64,000 nucleotides of DNA from Paracoccaceae bacterium (GTDB taxonomy: Bacteria > Pseudomonadota > Alphaproteobacteria > Rhodobacterales > Rhodobacteraceae). How positions within the stretch are numbered: position 1 is the stretch's first letter; the number at the start of each line of letters is the position of its first letter. A model generated the notes under the pieces. It did no database searches, was not told the DNA's origin, and worked only from the letters and a program-made list of their open reading frames with translations. The position numbers and the translations under genes were made by a program. Where the stretch lies: NCBI GenBank assembly GCA_021647745.1, contig JAKIUB010000012.1, forward strand, positions 10,266 through 74,265. The letters run 5' to 3'. Shown piece by piece: positions 1-9,124 of the stretch.

Positions 1-98
1 AAAACTCCGGCTGCATTGGCATAAAGGGGGGCTGCTGTCAGGGCGGTAGCGGCGAATGCCCGCAACAGTCCGCGCCGAGAAAAATTACTGCTGTTCAT
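1..98 (-). CDS. Tat-exported protein, N-terminus only (probable DUF882/YcbK-like)
   Basis: Only the first 32 codons lie in the window. The reading frame starts at the ATG at 98 and gives a twin-arginine signal peptide: polar N-region, SRRGLLR motif, then an Ala/Leu-rich hydrophobic stretch ending near ANA. The gene is divergent from the L,D-transpeptidase gene. From knowledge of Rhodobacteraceae genomes, a DUF882 (YcbK-like, M15-type peptidoglycan peptidase) gene often sits next to this transpeptidase and carries such a Tat signal. That identity is an inference from context, because no mature sequence is visible. Confidence 0.55.
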   Translation of the reverse strand, partial: MNSSNFSRRGLLRAFAATALTAAPLYANAAGV

Positions 99-422
99 TG
101 ATATTCTGCCTGTGCCTACTGCGTCATGTTTTTGGCGCTGGTTTTTTGTGCGCCCGATTTATATTACATTTATGTCATATTATGATTCGCTGACCAAGGC
201 TTTCTTTATCCTATGGGCAAAAAACGGCTCATTGGGTGCCGTCCAGGGCTTTATCGCACGCAAACGGGGGATGTTCCTGTTGTGTTTCGGTGAGTATGTT
301 GTATTTATGGCACATCAAGGCGAGTTTACCCTTATAGGGGGTATGAGTTAAGTGGATGCATCGCCATATCTGGCTTAGATAACAAAAAATTTACTTTTCC
401 AAATATGCAAAGGGTGGCCGAT
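99..422. other. Divergent intergenic region
   Basis: About 320 bp separate the divergent Tat-protein gene and the L,D-transpeptidase gene. It is AT-richer than its surroundings. A 79-codon open frame at 112-351 has no recognisable family, no clear ribosome binding site and an odd composition, so I do not call it. Promoters for both flanking genes should lie here, but I could not pick a convincing -35/-10 pair. Confidence 0.4.
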
Positions 423-2075
423 ATGTTGACATTAACTAGAGAAGCTCCAGCGAAGTTCAACCCTATCAAGATAGCCTCTCTTGTGTTTGTTGCGGGCTTG
501 ATGCCGCTTTCTGCCATAGCGCAGGCCGAGAGCAACAATTCTCTGGCTCTTGACACAAGTGCGCACGCCCTGATGGTCGCGCTGGAAGGCACCGGCGAAG
601 CTGACTTGTTTGCCTATTACGAGCAAAACAGTTTTGCGCCTATTTTCAGTGACCAGCCCGCGCGGCTCACAGCCCTGCTTGATGCCATGGGCAGTGCGCT
701 CTCCCACGGGCTTCCTGTGCCCGGGCAGGCCATCGAAGAGCTGCAAAATGCCATTTCCCTGTCCGGCCAGCCCGATACCGCCGCGCTGCTGGAGATTGTT
801 GCCGCCCGTGCTTATGTTGATTTTTCCACGATGCTGACCTCGGGCTTGCTAAACCCCCACGATATCTCTCCGCTGATCAATTTTGACACCCTGCGCCCCG
901 AGATTGAAACCCTGCTTGCCAAGGCATCCACCAGTCTCGGCGATGGTGCGCTCTATGATATGCTGGAGCCGCAAGACCCGAGCTATAATGCCCTGCAAGT
1001 CGAGCTGGCCAGTCTGGAAGAATTGGTCGAGGCCGGTGACTGGGGACCAAAGGTGCCCGCAGGGGCTACCCTGCGCGGGGGAGAAAACAGCCCGCGCGTG
1101 TTGGCAATGCGCCAGCGCCTGATCTCGCTCGGCTATGTCGGGATCGATGGTGAATCTCCGGCTTATGACGACGCGCTGGTTATCGCTGTCATGGCATTCC
1201 AAAGCGACAATACTCTTGATGCTGATGGTATCGTTGGCCCTAAAACCCTGCTCGCGCTCAATTTAGACCCCTCGATCCAGATGCAGCAGGTTATCGTCAA
1301 TCTAGAGCGCCGCCGCTGGCTGAACAGAGACCTCGGCGGGCGACATATCTTGGTCAACCAAGCCTCGTTCATGGGCTATGTGGTGGACGACAACGAACCG
1401 GTACTGGTCACCCGCGTAGTTGTAGGCATGCCCGGGGAAAAATTCCAAACCCCGGAGTTCATTGATGAAATGGACCATATAGTGATCAATCCGAGTTGGT
1501 TTGTGCCCCGCAGCATCGCCACGGAAGAGTATCTGCCCCAGTTGCGCCGCGACCCCGGCGCGCTGACCCGCCAGAATTTTGTCATGACCGCGCGCGGCAC
1601 CGGCCAGCGGGTTGACCCGCGCCTGCTCGATATGTCCCAATACTCAAAGGGCAACTTCCCGTTCAACTTGCGCCAGCGGCCTGGCAGCAATAATGCGCTT
1701 GGCAAGGTCAAGTTCATGTTCCCCAACAAATACAGTATTTACCTGCATGATACCCCGGCCAAAAGCCTGTTTAACCGCGACAGCCGCGCTTATAGCCACG
1801 GTTGTGTACGCGTGCAGCGCCCGTTTGATCTCGCCTACACCCTGCTCGCCCCGCAGGAGGCAGACCCCGAAGCAACCTTCCAGCGCCACCTGAACAGCGG
1901 TCAGGAAACCAGGGTTAACCTTGAAACACCGGTGCCTATTTATCTGACCTACCAGACCGTATTTCTCGACGAGGCTGGCAAAATAACCTACCGCGTTGAT
2001 GTTTATGGCCGGGATACACTGGTTTTTGACGCCTTGGCGGAAAATGGCGTGACTTTGCCCGAGATTCGCAGCTAA
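423..2075 (+). CDS. L,D-transpeptidase (YcbB/LdtD type)
   Basis: Periplasmic enzyme forming 3-3 peptidoglycan cross-links. The 550-residue product has an N-terminal hydrophobic signal segment (roughly residues 15-35, ending near AIAQA). A peptidoglycan-binding domain lies at about 218-285 (the GENSPRVLAMRQRL to DGIVGPKTLLALN region), and a YkuD catalytic domain follows. The catalytic motif SHGCVRV is intact, with the nucleophile at about Cys461, and the N-terminal scaffold before it is as long as in the YcbB subfamily. I chose the ATG at 423 because AGGGTGG lies just upstream; an in-frame ATG at 405 is the alternative. The gene leads a same-strand run into lpxD, ACP and ketosynthase genes, suggesting an envelope module. 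Confidence 0.9.
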   Translation: MLTLTREAPAKFNPIKIASLVFVAGLMPLSAIAQAESNNSLALDTSAHALMVALEGTGEADLFAYYEQNSFAPIFSDQPARLTALLDAMGSALSHGLPVPGQAIEELQNAISLSGQPDTAALLEIVAARAYVDFSTMLTSGLLNPHDISPLINFDTLRPEIETLLAKASTSLGDGALYDMLEPQDPSYNALQVELASLEELVEAGDWGPKVPAGATLRGGENSPRVLAMRQRLISLGYVGIDGESPAYDDALVIAVMAFQSDNTLDADGIVGPKTLLALNLDPSIQMQQVIVNLERRRWLNRDLGGRHILVNQASFMGYVVDDNEPVLVTRVVVGMPGEKFQTPEFIDEMDHIVINPSWFVPRSIATEEYLPQLRRDPGALTRQNFVMTARGTGQRVDPRLLDMSQYSKGNFPFNLRQRPGSNNALGKVKFMFPNKYSIYLHDTPAKSLFNRDSRAYSHGCVRVQRPFDLAYTLLAPQEADPEATFQRHLNSGQETRVNLETPVPIYLTYQTVFLDEAGKITYRVDVYGRDTLVFDALAENGVTLPEIRS

Positions 2076-2123
2076 AACAGCCGGAAAGGGTGGCATATTT
2101 TGTGCAACCCGTCCGGAGGGGCC

Positions 2124-3218
2124 ATGAGCTTTACTGTTGAACATATCGCAAAAGAGCTGGGGGCGACCGCTGCGGGTGACCTTTCCTTGTGCCTCACTGG
2201 TCCGGCCCAGCCTGAAATGGCCGGTCCCGACCAACTCGCCCTTGCCATGACCCCCGAATTTTCTGCCCGCCTGACCGAGGGCAAGGCGCGGGTGGCGATT
2301 TTACCTGACGGGGCGGACTGGCAGGCGTTTGGCTTGCAGGCCGCTATCTTTGCCCCGCGTCCGCGCTATGTGCTCAGCGGGATCAACCGGCTGTTTGCCC
2401 CTGCCATTTCGGCCCCACCGGGCATTCATCCCACCGCGCTGGTATCAGAGGATGCCCGTATCGGGAAAAATGCCTCGATCGGGGCATTCGTGGTGATAGA
2501 GGCCGGGGTGGTGATTGGCGAAAATGCCCGTATCCTCTCGCATGTCTCCATCGCGGCTGATGCGCAAATAGGTGCAGATTGTCTGCTATATCAAGGGGTT
2601 CGTATTTGTGCGCGGGTGCAGATCGGCGCGCGCTTTCTGGCGCAGCCCAATGCGGTGATCGGCGCCGACGGCTTTTCTTTTGTCAGCCCCGAGCCGGGCG
2701 CAGTAGATGCTGCCCGGCTCGGCGAACAGCCCAAGGCCGGTCAGTTTGAGGAGGTCGGTTATGCCCGCACCAATTCTCTTGGCTCGGTAACCATCCTTGA
2801 CGATGTCGAGGTCGGGGCGGGCAGCACCATTGACCGTGGAACGATTGCCGATACCGTGATTGGCACGGGCACCAAGATCGACAACATGGTGCATGTCGGC
2901 CATAATGTTCAGGTCGGGGCTCATTGCCTTTTATGTGCGCAGGTTGGCATCGGCGGCAGTGTCGTGATCTCCGACAGGGTGGTGCTGGCCGGGCAGGTCG
3001 GGGTGGCGGACCATGTGACCATTGGCACAAATGTGGTGGCTGCCGGAAAATCGGGCATATCCTCCAACGTGCCACCCAACCGTTTTATCATGGGAAACCC
3101 CGCGATCAAGGCCGAAGCTAATGTTGAAAGCTATAAAGCCTACCGCCGCTTGCCGCGCCTTGTGGCAAAAGTCGAGGAATTGCAGAAACAGGTTTCAAAA
3201 TTGCGCGGGAATGACTAA
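2124..3218 (+). CDS. lpxD: LpxD-like UDP-3-O-acylglucosamine N-acyltransferase
   Basis: LpxD transfers a 3-hydroxyacyl chain from ACP to the 2-amino group of UDP-3-O-acylglucosamine in lipid A synthesis. The 364-residue product has an N-terminal uridine-binding-type domain (1-100), then a long left-handed beta helix of hexapeptide repeats (about 105-330) and a C-terminal helix. The active-site-type segment MVHVGHNVQVG is present. The start at 2124 follows a clear CCGGAGGGG ribosome binding site; an upstream TTG at 2100 is less likely. The gene lies 48 nt after the L,D-transpeptidase and just before an ACP and a ketosynthase, not in the usual fabZ-lpxA cluster. It may therefore be a second LpxD paralogue with its own acyl supply; that is inference. 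Confidence 0.85.
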   Translation: MSFTVEHIAKELGATAAGDLSLCLTGPAQPEMAGPDQLALAMTPEFSARLTEGKARVAILPDGADWQAFGLQAAIFAPRPRYVLSGINRLFAPAISAPPGIHPTALVSEDARIGKNASIGAFVVIEAGVVIGENARILSHVSIAADAQIGADCLLYQGVRICARVQIGARFLAQPNAVIGADGFSFVSPEPGAVDAARLGEQPKAGQFEEVGYARTNSLGSVTILDDVEVGAGSTIDRGTIADTVIGTGTKIDNMVHVGHNVQVGAHCLLCAQVGIGGSVVISDRVVLAGQVGVADHVTIGTNVVAAGKSGISSNVPPNRFIMGNPAIKAEANVESYKAYRRLPRLVAKVEELQKQVSKLRGND

Positions 3219-3240
3219 CTACCTGTGTATGAGGGCAAAA

Positions 3241-3504
3241 ATGACAGACAATCTTGAGCAAAAAGTGATCGCTATCATCGCCGAGCAAGCGATGCTGACG
3301 CCCGAAGATGTTTCGCCCGAGGCGACGCTGGACGCGCTCGGGGTTGATAGCCTCGGGCTGGTCGAGGCCATCTTTGCCATCGAGGAAACCTTTGATATTC
3401 AAGTGCCCTTTAACGCCAATGAACCGGGCGAGAGCAGCTTTGATATCAGCACGGTCCAGAGCATTATCATAGCCGTTGAAAAGCTGGTGAAGGAGGCTCG
3501 ATAG
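3241..3504 (+). CDS. Acyl carrier protein (dedicated, non-canonical)
   Basis: An 87-residue carrier protein with the phosphopantetheine attachment motif GVDSLGL (Ser37) followed by an acidic helix VEAIFAIEETFDI. The ATG at 3241 has GAGGGC just upstream. The gene sits between lpxD and the ketosynthase, with 1 nt before the latter's GTG, so the three are co-transcribed. The sequence differs from housekeeping AcpP: it has a long loop (FNANEPGESSFD) before the last helix. It likely carries a special acyl chain for the neighbouring enzymes; this is inference from context. Confidence 0.85.
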   Translation: MTDNLEQKVIAIIAEQAMLTPEDVSPEATLDALGVDSLGLVEAIFAIEETFDIQVPFNANEPGESSFDISTVQSIIIAVEKLVKEAR

Positions 3505-3505
3505 C

Positions 3506-4717
3506 GTGACAAGGCGGGTTGTCATTACCGGTATGGGCGCGGTGTCGTCGCTCGGCATGAGCGCTCCCGAAACCATGCGGGCGATGGCCGCAGGAAAAGA
3601 CGGTATTTCGGCACTGGAGTTTCAGGATGTCGAGCGCCTGCAAATCAGGATTGGCGGCCAGATCAAGGGCTACGACGAAACCGAGGTTTTTTCTCGCCCC
3701 GAGCTGGCGCTTTATGACCGTTTCACCCAGTTTGCGGTACTGGCCGCGCGGGAGGCTGTGGCGCAATCCGGCCTTGATGTCTCGGCGGACCCAGACCGCG
3801 CCGGTGTGGTGCTTGGCACCTCGGGTGGCGGGCTGCAAACCCAGAATGAAAATTTTCGCAAGGTCTATCAGGAGGGTAAAAACCGTGTGCATCCCTTTGT
3901 GGTGCCGCGCCTGATGAACAACGCCGCCACCAGCCATTTGTCGATGATCCACGGCATGACCGGCCCGAGCTATACGGTATCTACCGCCTGCGCCTCGTCC
4001 AACCACGCCATGGGGCAGGCCTTTCAGATGATCCGCTCGGGGCTGTCGGATGTTATGCTGACGGGCGGTTCCGAGGCTATGCTCTGCTTTGGTGGCATCA
4101 AGGCGTGGGAGGGCTTGCGGGTGATGTCCAAAACCGGTTGCCGCCCCTTTTCAAGGGATCGGGACGGCATGGTGCAGGGCGAGGGCGCTGCGGTTTTTGT
4201 TTTTGAAACTCTTGAGCGGGCGCGGGCACGCGGGGCTGGAATACTGGCGGAAATCGCCGGATTTTCCATGACCTCGGATGCCTCTGATATTGTAATGCCC
4301 AACCGCGAGGGGGCCGAGCGCGCCATTCGCGGCGCATTGAAAGATGCCGGCATGGGGCCAGGCGAGGTCGGTTATATCAATGCCCACGGTACCGGTACTA
4401 CCGCCAATGATCGTTCGGAGTGCCGCGCCTTGCAGGCTGTTTTTGGCACTGAAATCGGCCACCTGCCTGTTTCCTCCACCAAATCCATGCACGGCCACCT
4501 GATCGGTGCCACCGGTGCGGTAGAGCTGCTGGCCTGCATTATGGCCCTGCGCGAAGGGGTGATAGCCCCGACCATCAACTATACCGGGCCGGACCCGGAA
4601 TGTGATCTTGATATTGTGGCCAATATTGCGCGGCGCGGCAAAGTGGGCGCAACCCTGAGCAATGCTTTTGCCTTTGGTGGCCTAAACGCGGTGATTGCCC
4701 TGCGTGCTGCCCCCTAA
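3506..4717 (+). CDS. Beta-ketoacyl-ACP synthase II family protein (FabF-like)
   Basis: A 403-residue condensing enzyme that extends acyl-ACP with malonyl-ACP. The thiolase-fold signature is complete: the nucleophile Cys162 in STACASSNHAMG, His294 in NAHGTGTTAND, and His331 in STKSMHGHLIG. FabF usually has Thr two residues before the last His, where this protein has a second His (329). It starts with GTG directly after the ACP stop codon, so translation is probably coupled. Because it is paired with its own ACP and an LpxD-like protein, a role in making a particular lipid A or envelope acyl chain seems more likely than bulk fatty acid synthesis. Confidence 0.85.
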   Translation: MTRRVVITGMGAVSSLGMSAPETMRAMAAGKDGISALEFQDVERLQIRIGGQIKGYDETEVFSRPELALYDRFTQFAVLAAREAVAQSGLDVSADPDRAGVVLGTSGGGLQTQNENFRKVYQEGKNRVHPFVVPRLMNNAATSHLSMIHGMTGPSYTVSTACASSNHAMGQAFQMIRSGLSDVMLTGGSEAMLCFGGIKAWEGLRVMSKTGCRPFSRDRDGMVQGEGAAVFVFETLERARARGAGILAEIAGFSMTSDASDIVMPNREGAERAIRGALKDAGMGPGEVGYINAHGTGTTANDRSECRALQAVFGTEIGHLPVSSTKSMHGHLIGATGAVELLACIMALREGVIAPTINYTGPDPECDLDIVANIARRGKVGATLSNAFAFGGLNAVIALRAAP

Positions 4718-4724
4718 AAAGCCA

Positions 4725-4756
4725 AAGCCGCCGCACCAGAGTTGATGCAGCGGCTT
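4725..4756. terminator. Bidirectional terminator hairpin
   Basis: Inverted repeat AAGCCGC (4725-4731) and GCGGCTT (4750-4756) lies between the convergent ketosynthase and IalB genes. T-rich sequence (CATTCAATTATTTT) follows on the plus strand, and TTTT (complement of AAAA at 4717-4720) follows on the minus strand. Confidence 0.6.
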
Positions 4757-4788
4757 CATTCAATTATTTTGGCCCGAAAGGGCGCGCT

Positions 4789-5325
4789 TTAGCGCTCGCC
4801 GAGGTCGTTAACCGCTTCGGTAAACCCGCTAAGGGAAAGCAGCGCCTGCACTGGTTGTTCGGGGGCGGTGATCGCAAAAATATCGATATTGGCAGTGTCT
4901 CCAGCCTCGAAAGCCTCTACCTGAGCTGCCGTCAGGCCGAAGCGCGAAAAGCAGCCCTGCGGCTCGCACCAGCTAAAGGGATAGGCTGCCGGCACCCCTC
5001 CGTTTACCATTACAGAAAGCCCGCGCGGCAGCAAAGTAAGCAGCGGGGAGACCATGACCACCCCGAGCTTGGCCGAAGAATCTTCGGGTAAAATCTGCAT
5101 GGTTACACTGACAACATTATTGCCCTGATCATCCTGAGCGACCTGAAACATCCGGCAATCTGTTTCGCTTTCCGAGCAGCGAATTTCCCAGTCGCCATAG
5201 CGGGCCACGACTCCGGTTGCCTGATCTGTCAGCTCCTGAGATGTCGGAAAATTGCTTTCCTGAGCCTGTGCCGCCGAGCCAAACAGGGCGGTTACGGAAA
5301 AAATGGTGGCAAGTATGCGGCGCAT
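4789..5325 (-). CDS. Invasion-associated locus B (IalB) family protein
   Basis: A secreted protein of 178 residues. It has a signal peptide (MRRILATIFSVTALFGSAAQA), then an IalB-type domain that starts with a YGDWEIRCSESETDC segment. It holds two cysteine pairs (C-x6-C early, and WCEPQGC later) likely to form disulfides. The domain is common in alphaproteobacteria, where its biochemical role outside Bartonella is unclear. I chose the ATG at 5325 because AAGAGG lies 9 nt upstream; the ATG at 5334 would overlap that ribosome binding site. The gene is convergent with the ketosynthase and divergent from the HerA-like gene. Confidence 0.8.
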   Translation of the reverse strand: MRRILATIFSVTALFGSAAQAQESNFPTSQELTDQATGVVARYGDWEIRCSESETDCRMFQVAQDDQGNNVVSVTMQILPEDSSAKLGVVMVSPLLTLLPRGLSVMVNGGVPAAYPFSWCEPQGCFSRFGLTAAQVEAFEAGDTANIDIFAITAPEQPVQALLSLSGFTEAVNDLGER

Positions 5326-5506
5326 TGGTGTCATCCTCTTAATAATGGATAGTGTTTCTTGTTGTTGGTGTCAGGTAGCAGGCGCCAAGTCAACTTCCGA
5401 CTTGGGCTTCGGCAAAATTTCGCCCGCTTTTCGGGCTGTTTTTATGGGGCAGAACCTTATAGAATTTATCCGATAGTAATCAAAAGAAGTTTTTGAGCGA
5501 GGGAAG

Positions 5507-7021
5507 ATGAAACAGGACCGGATATTTATCGGCGGCGGTGGCGAGGGCTACACAACCCCTGAAGAAATGTTGCTGAAATACGCCAACCGTCACGGGCTGA
5601 TCGCGGGCGCCACCGGCACCGGCAAGACTGTCACCCTGCAAATTCTGGCAGAAAGTTTTTCCAAAGCCGGAGTTCCGGTGTTTATGGCCGATGTGAAGGG
5701 TGACCTTTCGGGCATGGCGGCCGCTGGCTCACCGCAGCACAAGCTTCATGAAAAGCTGGTCTCGCGGGCAGAAAAAATCGGCTTGCAGGATTATGGCTAT
5801 GAGGCTTTTCCGGTCACCTTTTGGGATCTGTTTGGCGAAAAGGGCCACCCCGTGCGCACCACGATTTCCGAAATGGGGCCGCTGTTGCTCTCCCGCCTGC
5901 TTGAGCTGAGCGAGGCGCAGGAAGGTGTGCTTAATATTGCGTTTCGTATGGCTGACGAGCAATCGCTGCTCTTGCTCGACCTCAAGGATCTACAATCGCT
6001 GCTGGTCTGGCTGGGCGAAAATGCCTCTGCTGTCGGGCTGCGCTACGGCAATATTTCCAAGGCTTCGATCGGGGCGATCCAGCGGCGGCTATTGGTGTTG
6101 GAAAACCAGGGCGCGGCGCAGTTTTTTGGTGAACCTGCGCTGAAGCTGGAAGATATGATCGCCACCACCCCGTCAGGGCAGGGGCGCGTCAATATCCTTG
6201 CTGCGGACCGGCTGATGGGGGCGCCGCGCCTCTATGCAACCTTTTTGCTCTGGCTGCTCTCGGAGCTGTTTGAAAACCTGCCCGAGGTCGGTGATCCGGA
6301 CAAACCCAAATTTGTGTTTTTCTTTGACGAGGCGCATCTGTTATTTGATGACGCCCCCAAAGCGCTGATCAACAAGGTCGAACAGGTGGCGCGGCTGATC
6401 CGCTCCAAGGGGGTGGGGGTGTTCTTCATTACTCAGCAGCCCGATGATGTGCCGTCTGATATTTTGGGCCAGCTTGGCAACCGGGTGCAGCATGCGCTGC
6501 GTGCCTATACTCCGCGCGACCAAAAGGCTCTGCGCGCTGCCGCCGAAACCTTCCGGCCCAATCCGCGCTTTGATACTGAAGATGCTATCCGCGATGTCGG
6601 GACCGGCGAGGCTGTTGTCTCGATGTTGCAAAAAAAGGGCGTGCCCTCGGTGGTTGAGCGCACGCTGATCCGTCCGCCATCCTCGCGCCTCGGCCCGCTG
6701 GATATGAGCGAGCGCAAAGCCGTGATGGCCCGCTCCGCACTCGGTGCTGCCTATGATACCGCGATAGACCGCGTATCGGCTTTTGAAAAACTGACGGCAC
6801 GCGCCGCCGAGGCCGAAGAGCCGGAAGAGACAGAAAAAAGCGAGTTCAACTCGGCACGGCGCTATTCGTCGGGAAAAACCTATAACGCCCGCAAGCCGGT
6901 CAAACGGCGGAGCGATTCTACCGCTGAAGCCTTTGCCAAATCGTTTTCGCGCTCGTTTGGCAGCAAGCTTGGCAATTCTATCGCACGCGGTGTGCTTGGT
7001 TCATTGTTTAAGGCAAGGTAA
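5507..7021 (+). CDS. HerA-like ATPase, DUF853 family
   Basis: A 504-residue cytoplasmic P-loop ATPase of the YjgR/DUF853 type. Walker A is GATGTGKT (residues 34-41). Walker B is at about 269-276 (FVFFFDEAHLLF), followed by a FFITQQPDDVP sensor-like segment. The C-terminal 80 residues are charged and low in complexity, with many Arg, Lys and Ser. The family is related to HerA/FtsK-type DNA translocases, but its substrate is not established. It stands alone between a divergent IalB gene and a convergent TRAP operon. Confidence 0.85.
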   Translation: MKQDRIFIGGGGEGYTTPEEMLLKYANRHGLIAGATGTGKTVTLQILAESFSKAGVPVFMADVKGDLSGMAAAGSPQHKLHEKLVSRAEKIGLQDYGYEAFPVTFWDLFGEKGHPVRTTISEMGPLLLSRLLELSEAQEGVLNIAFRMADEQSLLLLDLKDLQSLLVWLGENASAVGLRYGNISKASIGAIQRRLLVLENQGAAQFFGEPALKLEDMIATTPSGQGRVNILAADRLMGAPRLYATFLLWLLSELFENLPEVGDPDKPKFVFFFDEAHLLFDDAPKALINKVEQVARLIRSKGVGVFFITQQPDDVPSDILGQLGNRVQHALRAYTPRDQKALRAAAETFRPNPRFDTEDAIRDVGTGEAVVSMLQKKGVPSVVERTLIRPPSSRLGPLDMSERKAVMARSALGAAYDTAIDRVSAFEKLTARAAEAEEPEETEKSEFNSARRYSSGKTYNARKPVKRRSDSTAEAFAKSFSRSFGSKLGNSIARGVLGSLFKAR

Positions 7022-7052
7022 AGGGGGGCGTGCGGCCACGCCTCCCCCCTTT
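7021..7052. terminator. Bidirectional terminator hairpin
   Basis: A G-rich arm AAGGGGGGCGTG pairs with CACGCCTCCCCCCTT across a small loop, with a 2-nt bulge. It overlaps the stop codon of the HerA-like gene and ends 2 nt before the stop of the convergent dctM, so it probably serves both. Confidence 0.6.
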
Positions 7053-7053
7053 A

Positions 7054-8460
7054 CTAGCCCAATAACAGGTTGGGCAGATATAGCACAATGCTTGGAAAGG
7101 CGATCAGACCGGCGATGGTCAGTGCATCCGCTACAAAGAAAGGCGACGCCCCGCGAAACACATCCTGCACCGAAATTTCGGAATGCACACCGGCCACAAC
7201 AAAACAGTTCAGCCCGATGGGCGGGGTAATAAGGCACAACTCCGCCATTTTAACCACAATAATGCCAAACCATATCCCGACCATTGCGCCAGACATGCCA
7301 AAAGCACTATCGGCCGCCAGCACCCCTTCACCACCGTTCAGCGCCACAATTGCCGGATAAACCACCGGAAGCGTGAGCAGCAGCATGCCGATGGCATCCA
7401 TAAACATCCCCAGCACTGCATAGGCGAGCAAGATAAACACCAGCGTCAGCATCGGTGATTGGTCGAGCGAGGTGATCCAGTCTGAAAATGCGCTTGGCAA
7501 ATCGGCAAAGCCCAAAAACCGCACATAGATCAGCACACCCCAGATGATGGTGAAGATCATCACCGTGAGCTTGGCGGTTTCGAGCAGGGCTTCGCGCAGT
7601 TGTTTCCAGCGCATGCCGCGGTAAACCGCCATCAAGAATACCACAAATGCGCCGAGCGCGCCGCCCTCGGTCGGGGTGCCCCATGCGTCGCCGCCAAAGG
7701 GGTTATAGATAAACAGGATGATGATGACGACCACAAACAGGATTGGCAGCGCTGCCGGCAGGCTTTCAAAGCGCTCGCGCCAGGTGAAGCCACCTACGGG
7801 TGGCCCGAGCTTTTTCCAGACCATTGCCATGCCCACAACCATACCGCCGTAAATTACCGCCGAAAATGCACCGGGTAAAAAGCCTGCCAGTAGCAGTTTT
7901 CCGACATCCTGCTCGACAATAATCGCATAGATCACCAATATCGCCGAGGGAGGAATGAGCGAGGCCAAGGTGCCGGCTGCGGCCACAACGCCTGCGGCAA
8001 AGCGTTTGTCATAGCCCTCGGCCAGCATTTCAGGGATGGCGATGCGGGCGAATACCGCCGAGGTGGCGACAGAGGCACCGGATACAGCAGCAAAACCGGC
8101 GGTAGCAAACACGGTTGATACCGCCAGCCCCCCTGGCAGCCAGCCCACCCAGCGCTTGGCGGCGGTAAACAGCGCTTTGGTCAGCCCTGCATAATAGGCT
8201 AGAAACCCGATCAGAATAAACGTAGGGATCAGCGATAGCGCCTGCGAGGACACTTTCGAGTGAGGCACTTGTCCGGCTGTTTTGGTCGCCACCGTTAGCG
8301 CCCACATGAACTGCTCGGGGTCATAGCCCTTTTTGGCCCAGAATATCCAGATAAGCCCCAGCAGGCCGGCCAGCGCGGCAGCAAAGGCCACCCGCACGCC
8401 GATCATTACAAAAGCCAGCAATATGCCTGAAACAATCAGGCCAATATCAATCGGTTCCAT
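7054..8460 (-). CDS. dctM: TRAP transporter large permease (DctM)
   Basis: A 468-residue inner-membrane protein with about a dozen hydrophobic segments. It has DctM hallmarks such as the VSGASVATSAVFARIAIPEM segment and LIPPSAILVIYAIIVEQDVGKLLLAG. It drives Na+-dependent uptake together with DctQ and the periplasmic binding protein. Its ATG overlaps the dctQ stop codon (TGATG), so the two permeases are translationally coupled. The order is dctP-dctQ-dctM on the minus strand, last gene before a strong hairpin. The substrate cannot be told from sequence; carboxylates are usual for the family. Confidence 0.9.
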   Translation of the reverse strand: MEPIDIGLIVSGILLAFVMIGVRVAFAAALAGLLGLIWIFWAKKGYDPEQFMWALTVATKTAGQVPHSKVSSQALSLIPTFILIGFLAYYAGLTKALFTAAKRWVGWLPGGLAVSTVFATAGFAAVSGASVATSAVFARIAIPEMLAEGYDKRFAAGVVAAAGTLASLIPPSAILVIYAIIVEQDVGKLLLAGFLPGAFSAVIYGGMVVGMAMVWKKLGPPVGGFTWRERFESLPAALPILFVVVIIILFIYNPFGGDAWGTPTEGGALGAFVVFLMAVYRGMRWKQLREALLETAKLTVMIFTIIWGVLIYVRFLGFADLPSAFSDWITSLDQSPMLTLVFILLAYAVLGMFMDAIGMLLLTLPVVYPAIVALNGGEGVLAADSAFGMSGAMVGIWFGIIVVKMAELCLITPPIGLNCFVVAGVHSEISVQDVFRGASPFFVADALTIAGLIAFPSIVLYLPNLLLG

Positions 8461-9104
8461 CAGGAAGCTTCCTTGTCTTCAAAGCCTGAAACCGTGGCGG
8501 CCTCTTTGGCGGCGGCGGTGGCCGCGTCTTCATATAGCGGCACAGCCACCGGGCGGGTTGCTCCAGTGGCAAACGCGCGCGAAAACCCCCATGCCTGTAG
8601 CATGAGGCGTAGCGCCAGCACGCTAAAGCCAACCGGAACCAGTAGCTTGGTTGGCCACAGTGGCAGGCCGATATCCATGGAGGAATCACGGCTCCACAGC
8701 GGCGCGGCAAGATCAAAGGCGCGTAAAAAGTGAGAAAATGTCCCCCAGACGAGCAACAGCATCAGTGCCAGCATCACCAGAGTAGATATCAGCTCGACCA
8801 TCCAAAGCGCCCGACCACGCAGCCGCCCGATCAGTATATCCATGCGGATATGTCCGCCCAGCCGCTGGGTATAGGCTACCCCGATAAAAGCGATCAGGGG
8901 CATGGTTTGCTCGATCCAGTCGACATATCCGGGCAGGGGGGCATTGGCAAAATTGCGCCCGCCAACCGAGACCACGGCCAGTATCATCAGCGAAAACACC
9001 GCAAGCCCGCCCAGTAGTGCCAGCTTGGTTTCCAGCCAGAAAAGCCGGCGATCAAGCCGGCTGAGCAGGGTGTCGTCTTGTAATATATTGGAGGGGGCAG
9101 ACAT
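8460..9104 (-). CDS. dctQ: TRAP transporter small permease (DctQ)
   Basis: A 214-residue membrane protein with four hydrophobic segments (about 30-50, 70-90, 110-130, 155-175). It carries the DctQ pattern of Asn-rich loop one (VGGRNFANAPLPGYVDWIEQ) and a YTQRLGGHIRMDIL motif. It begins 49 nt after the dctP stop, beyond an intercistronic hairpin, and overlaps dctM by one nucleotide. The hydrophilic tail past residue 180 is Ala-rich. Confidence 0.9.
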   Translation of the reverse strand: MSAPSNILQDDTLLSRLDRRLFWLETKLALLGGLAVFSLMILAVVSVGGRNFANAPLPGYVDWIEQTMPLIAFIGVAYTQRLGGHIRMDILIGRLRGRALWMVELISTLVMLALMLLLVWGTFSHFLRAFDLAAPLWSRDSSMDIGLPLWPTKLLVPVGFSVLALRLMLQAWGFSRAFATGATRPVAVPLYEDAATAAAKEAATVSGFEDKEAS

Positions 9105-9124
9105 TAAAAAATCCTTGAAGAATA

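Noticed and set aside
112..351. 79-codon frame between the Tat protein and L,D-transpeptidase
   Set aside because: Odd composition, no family, no ribosome binding site; likely non-coding control DNA.
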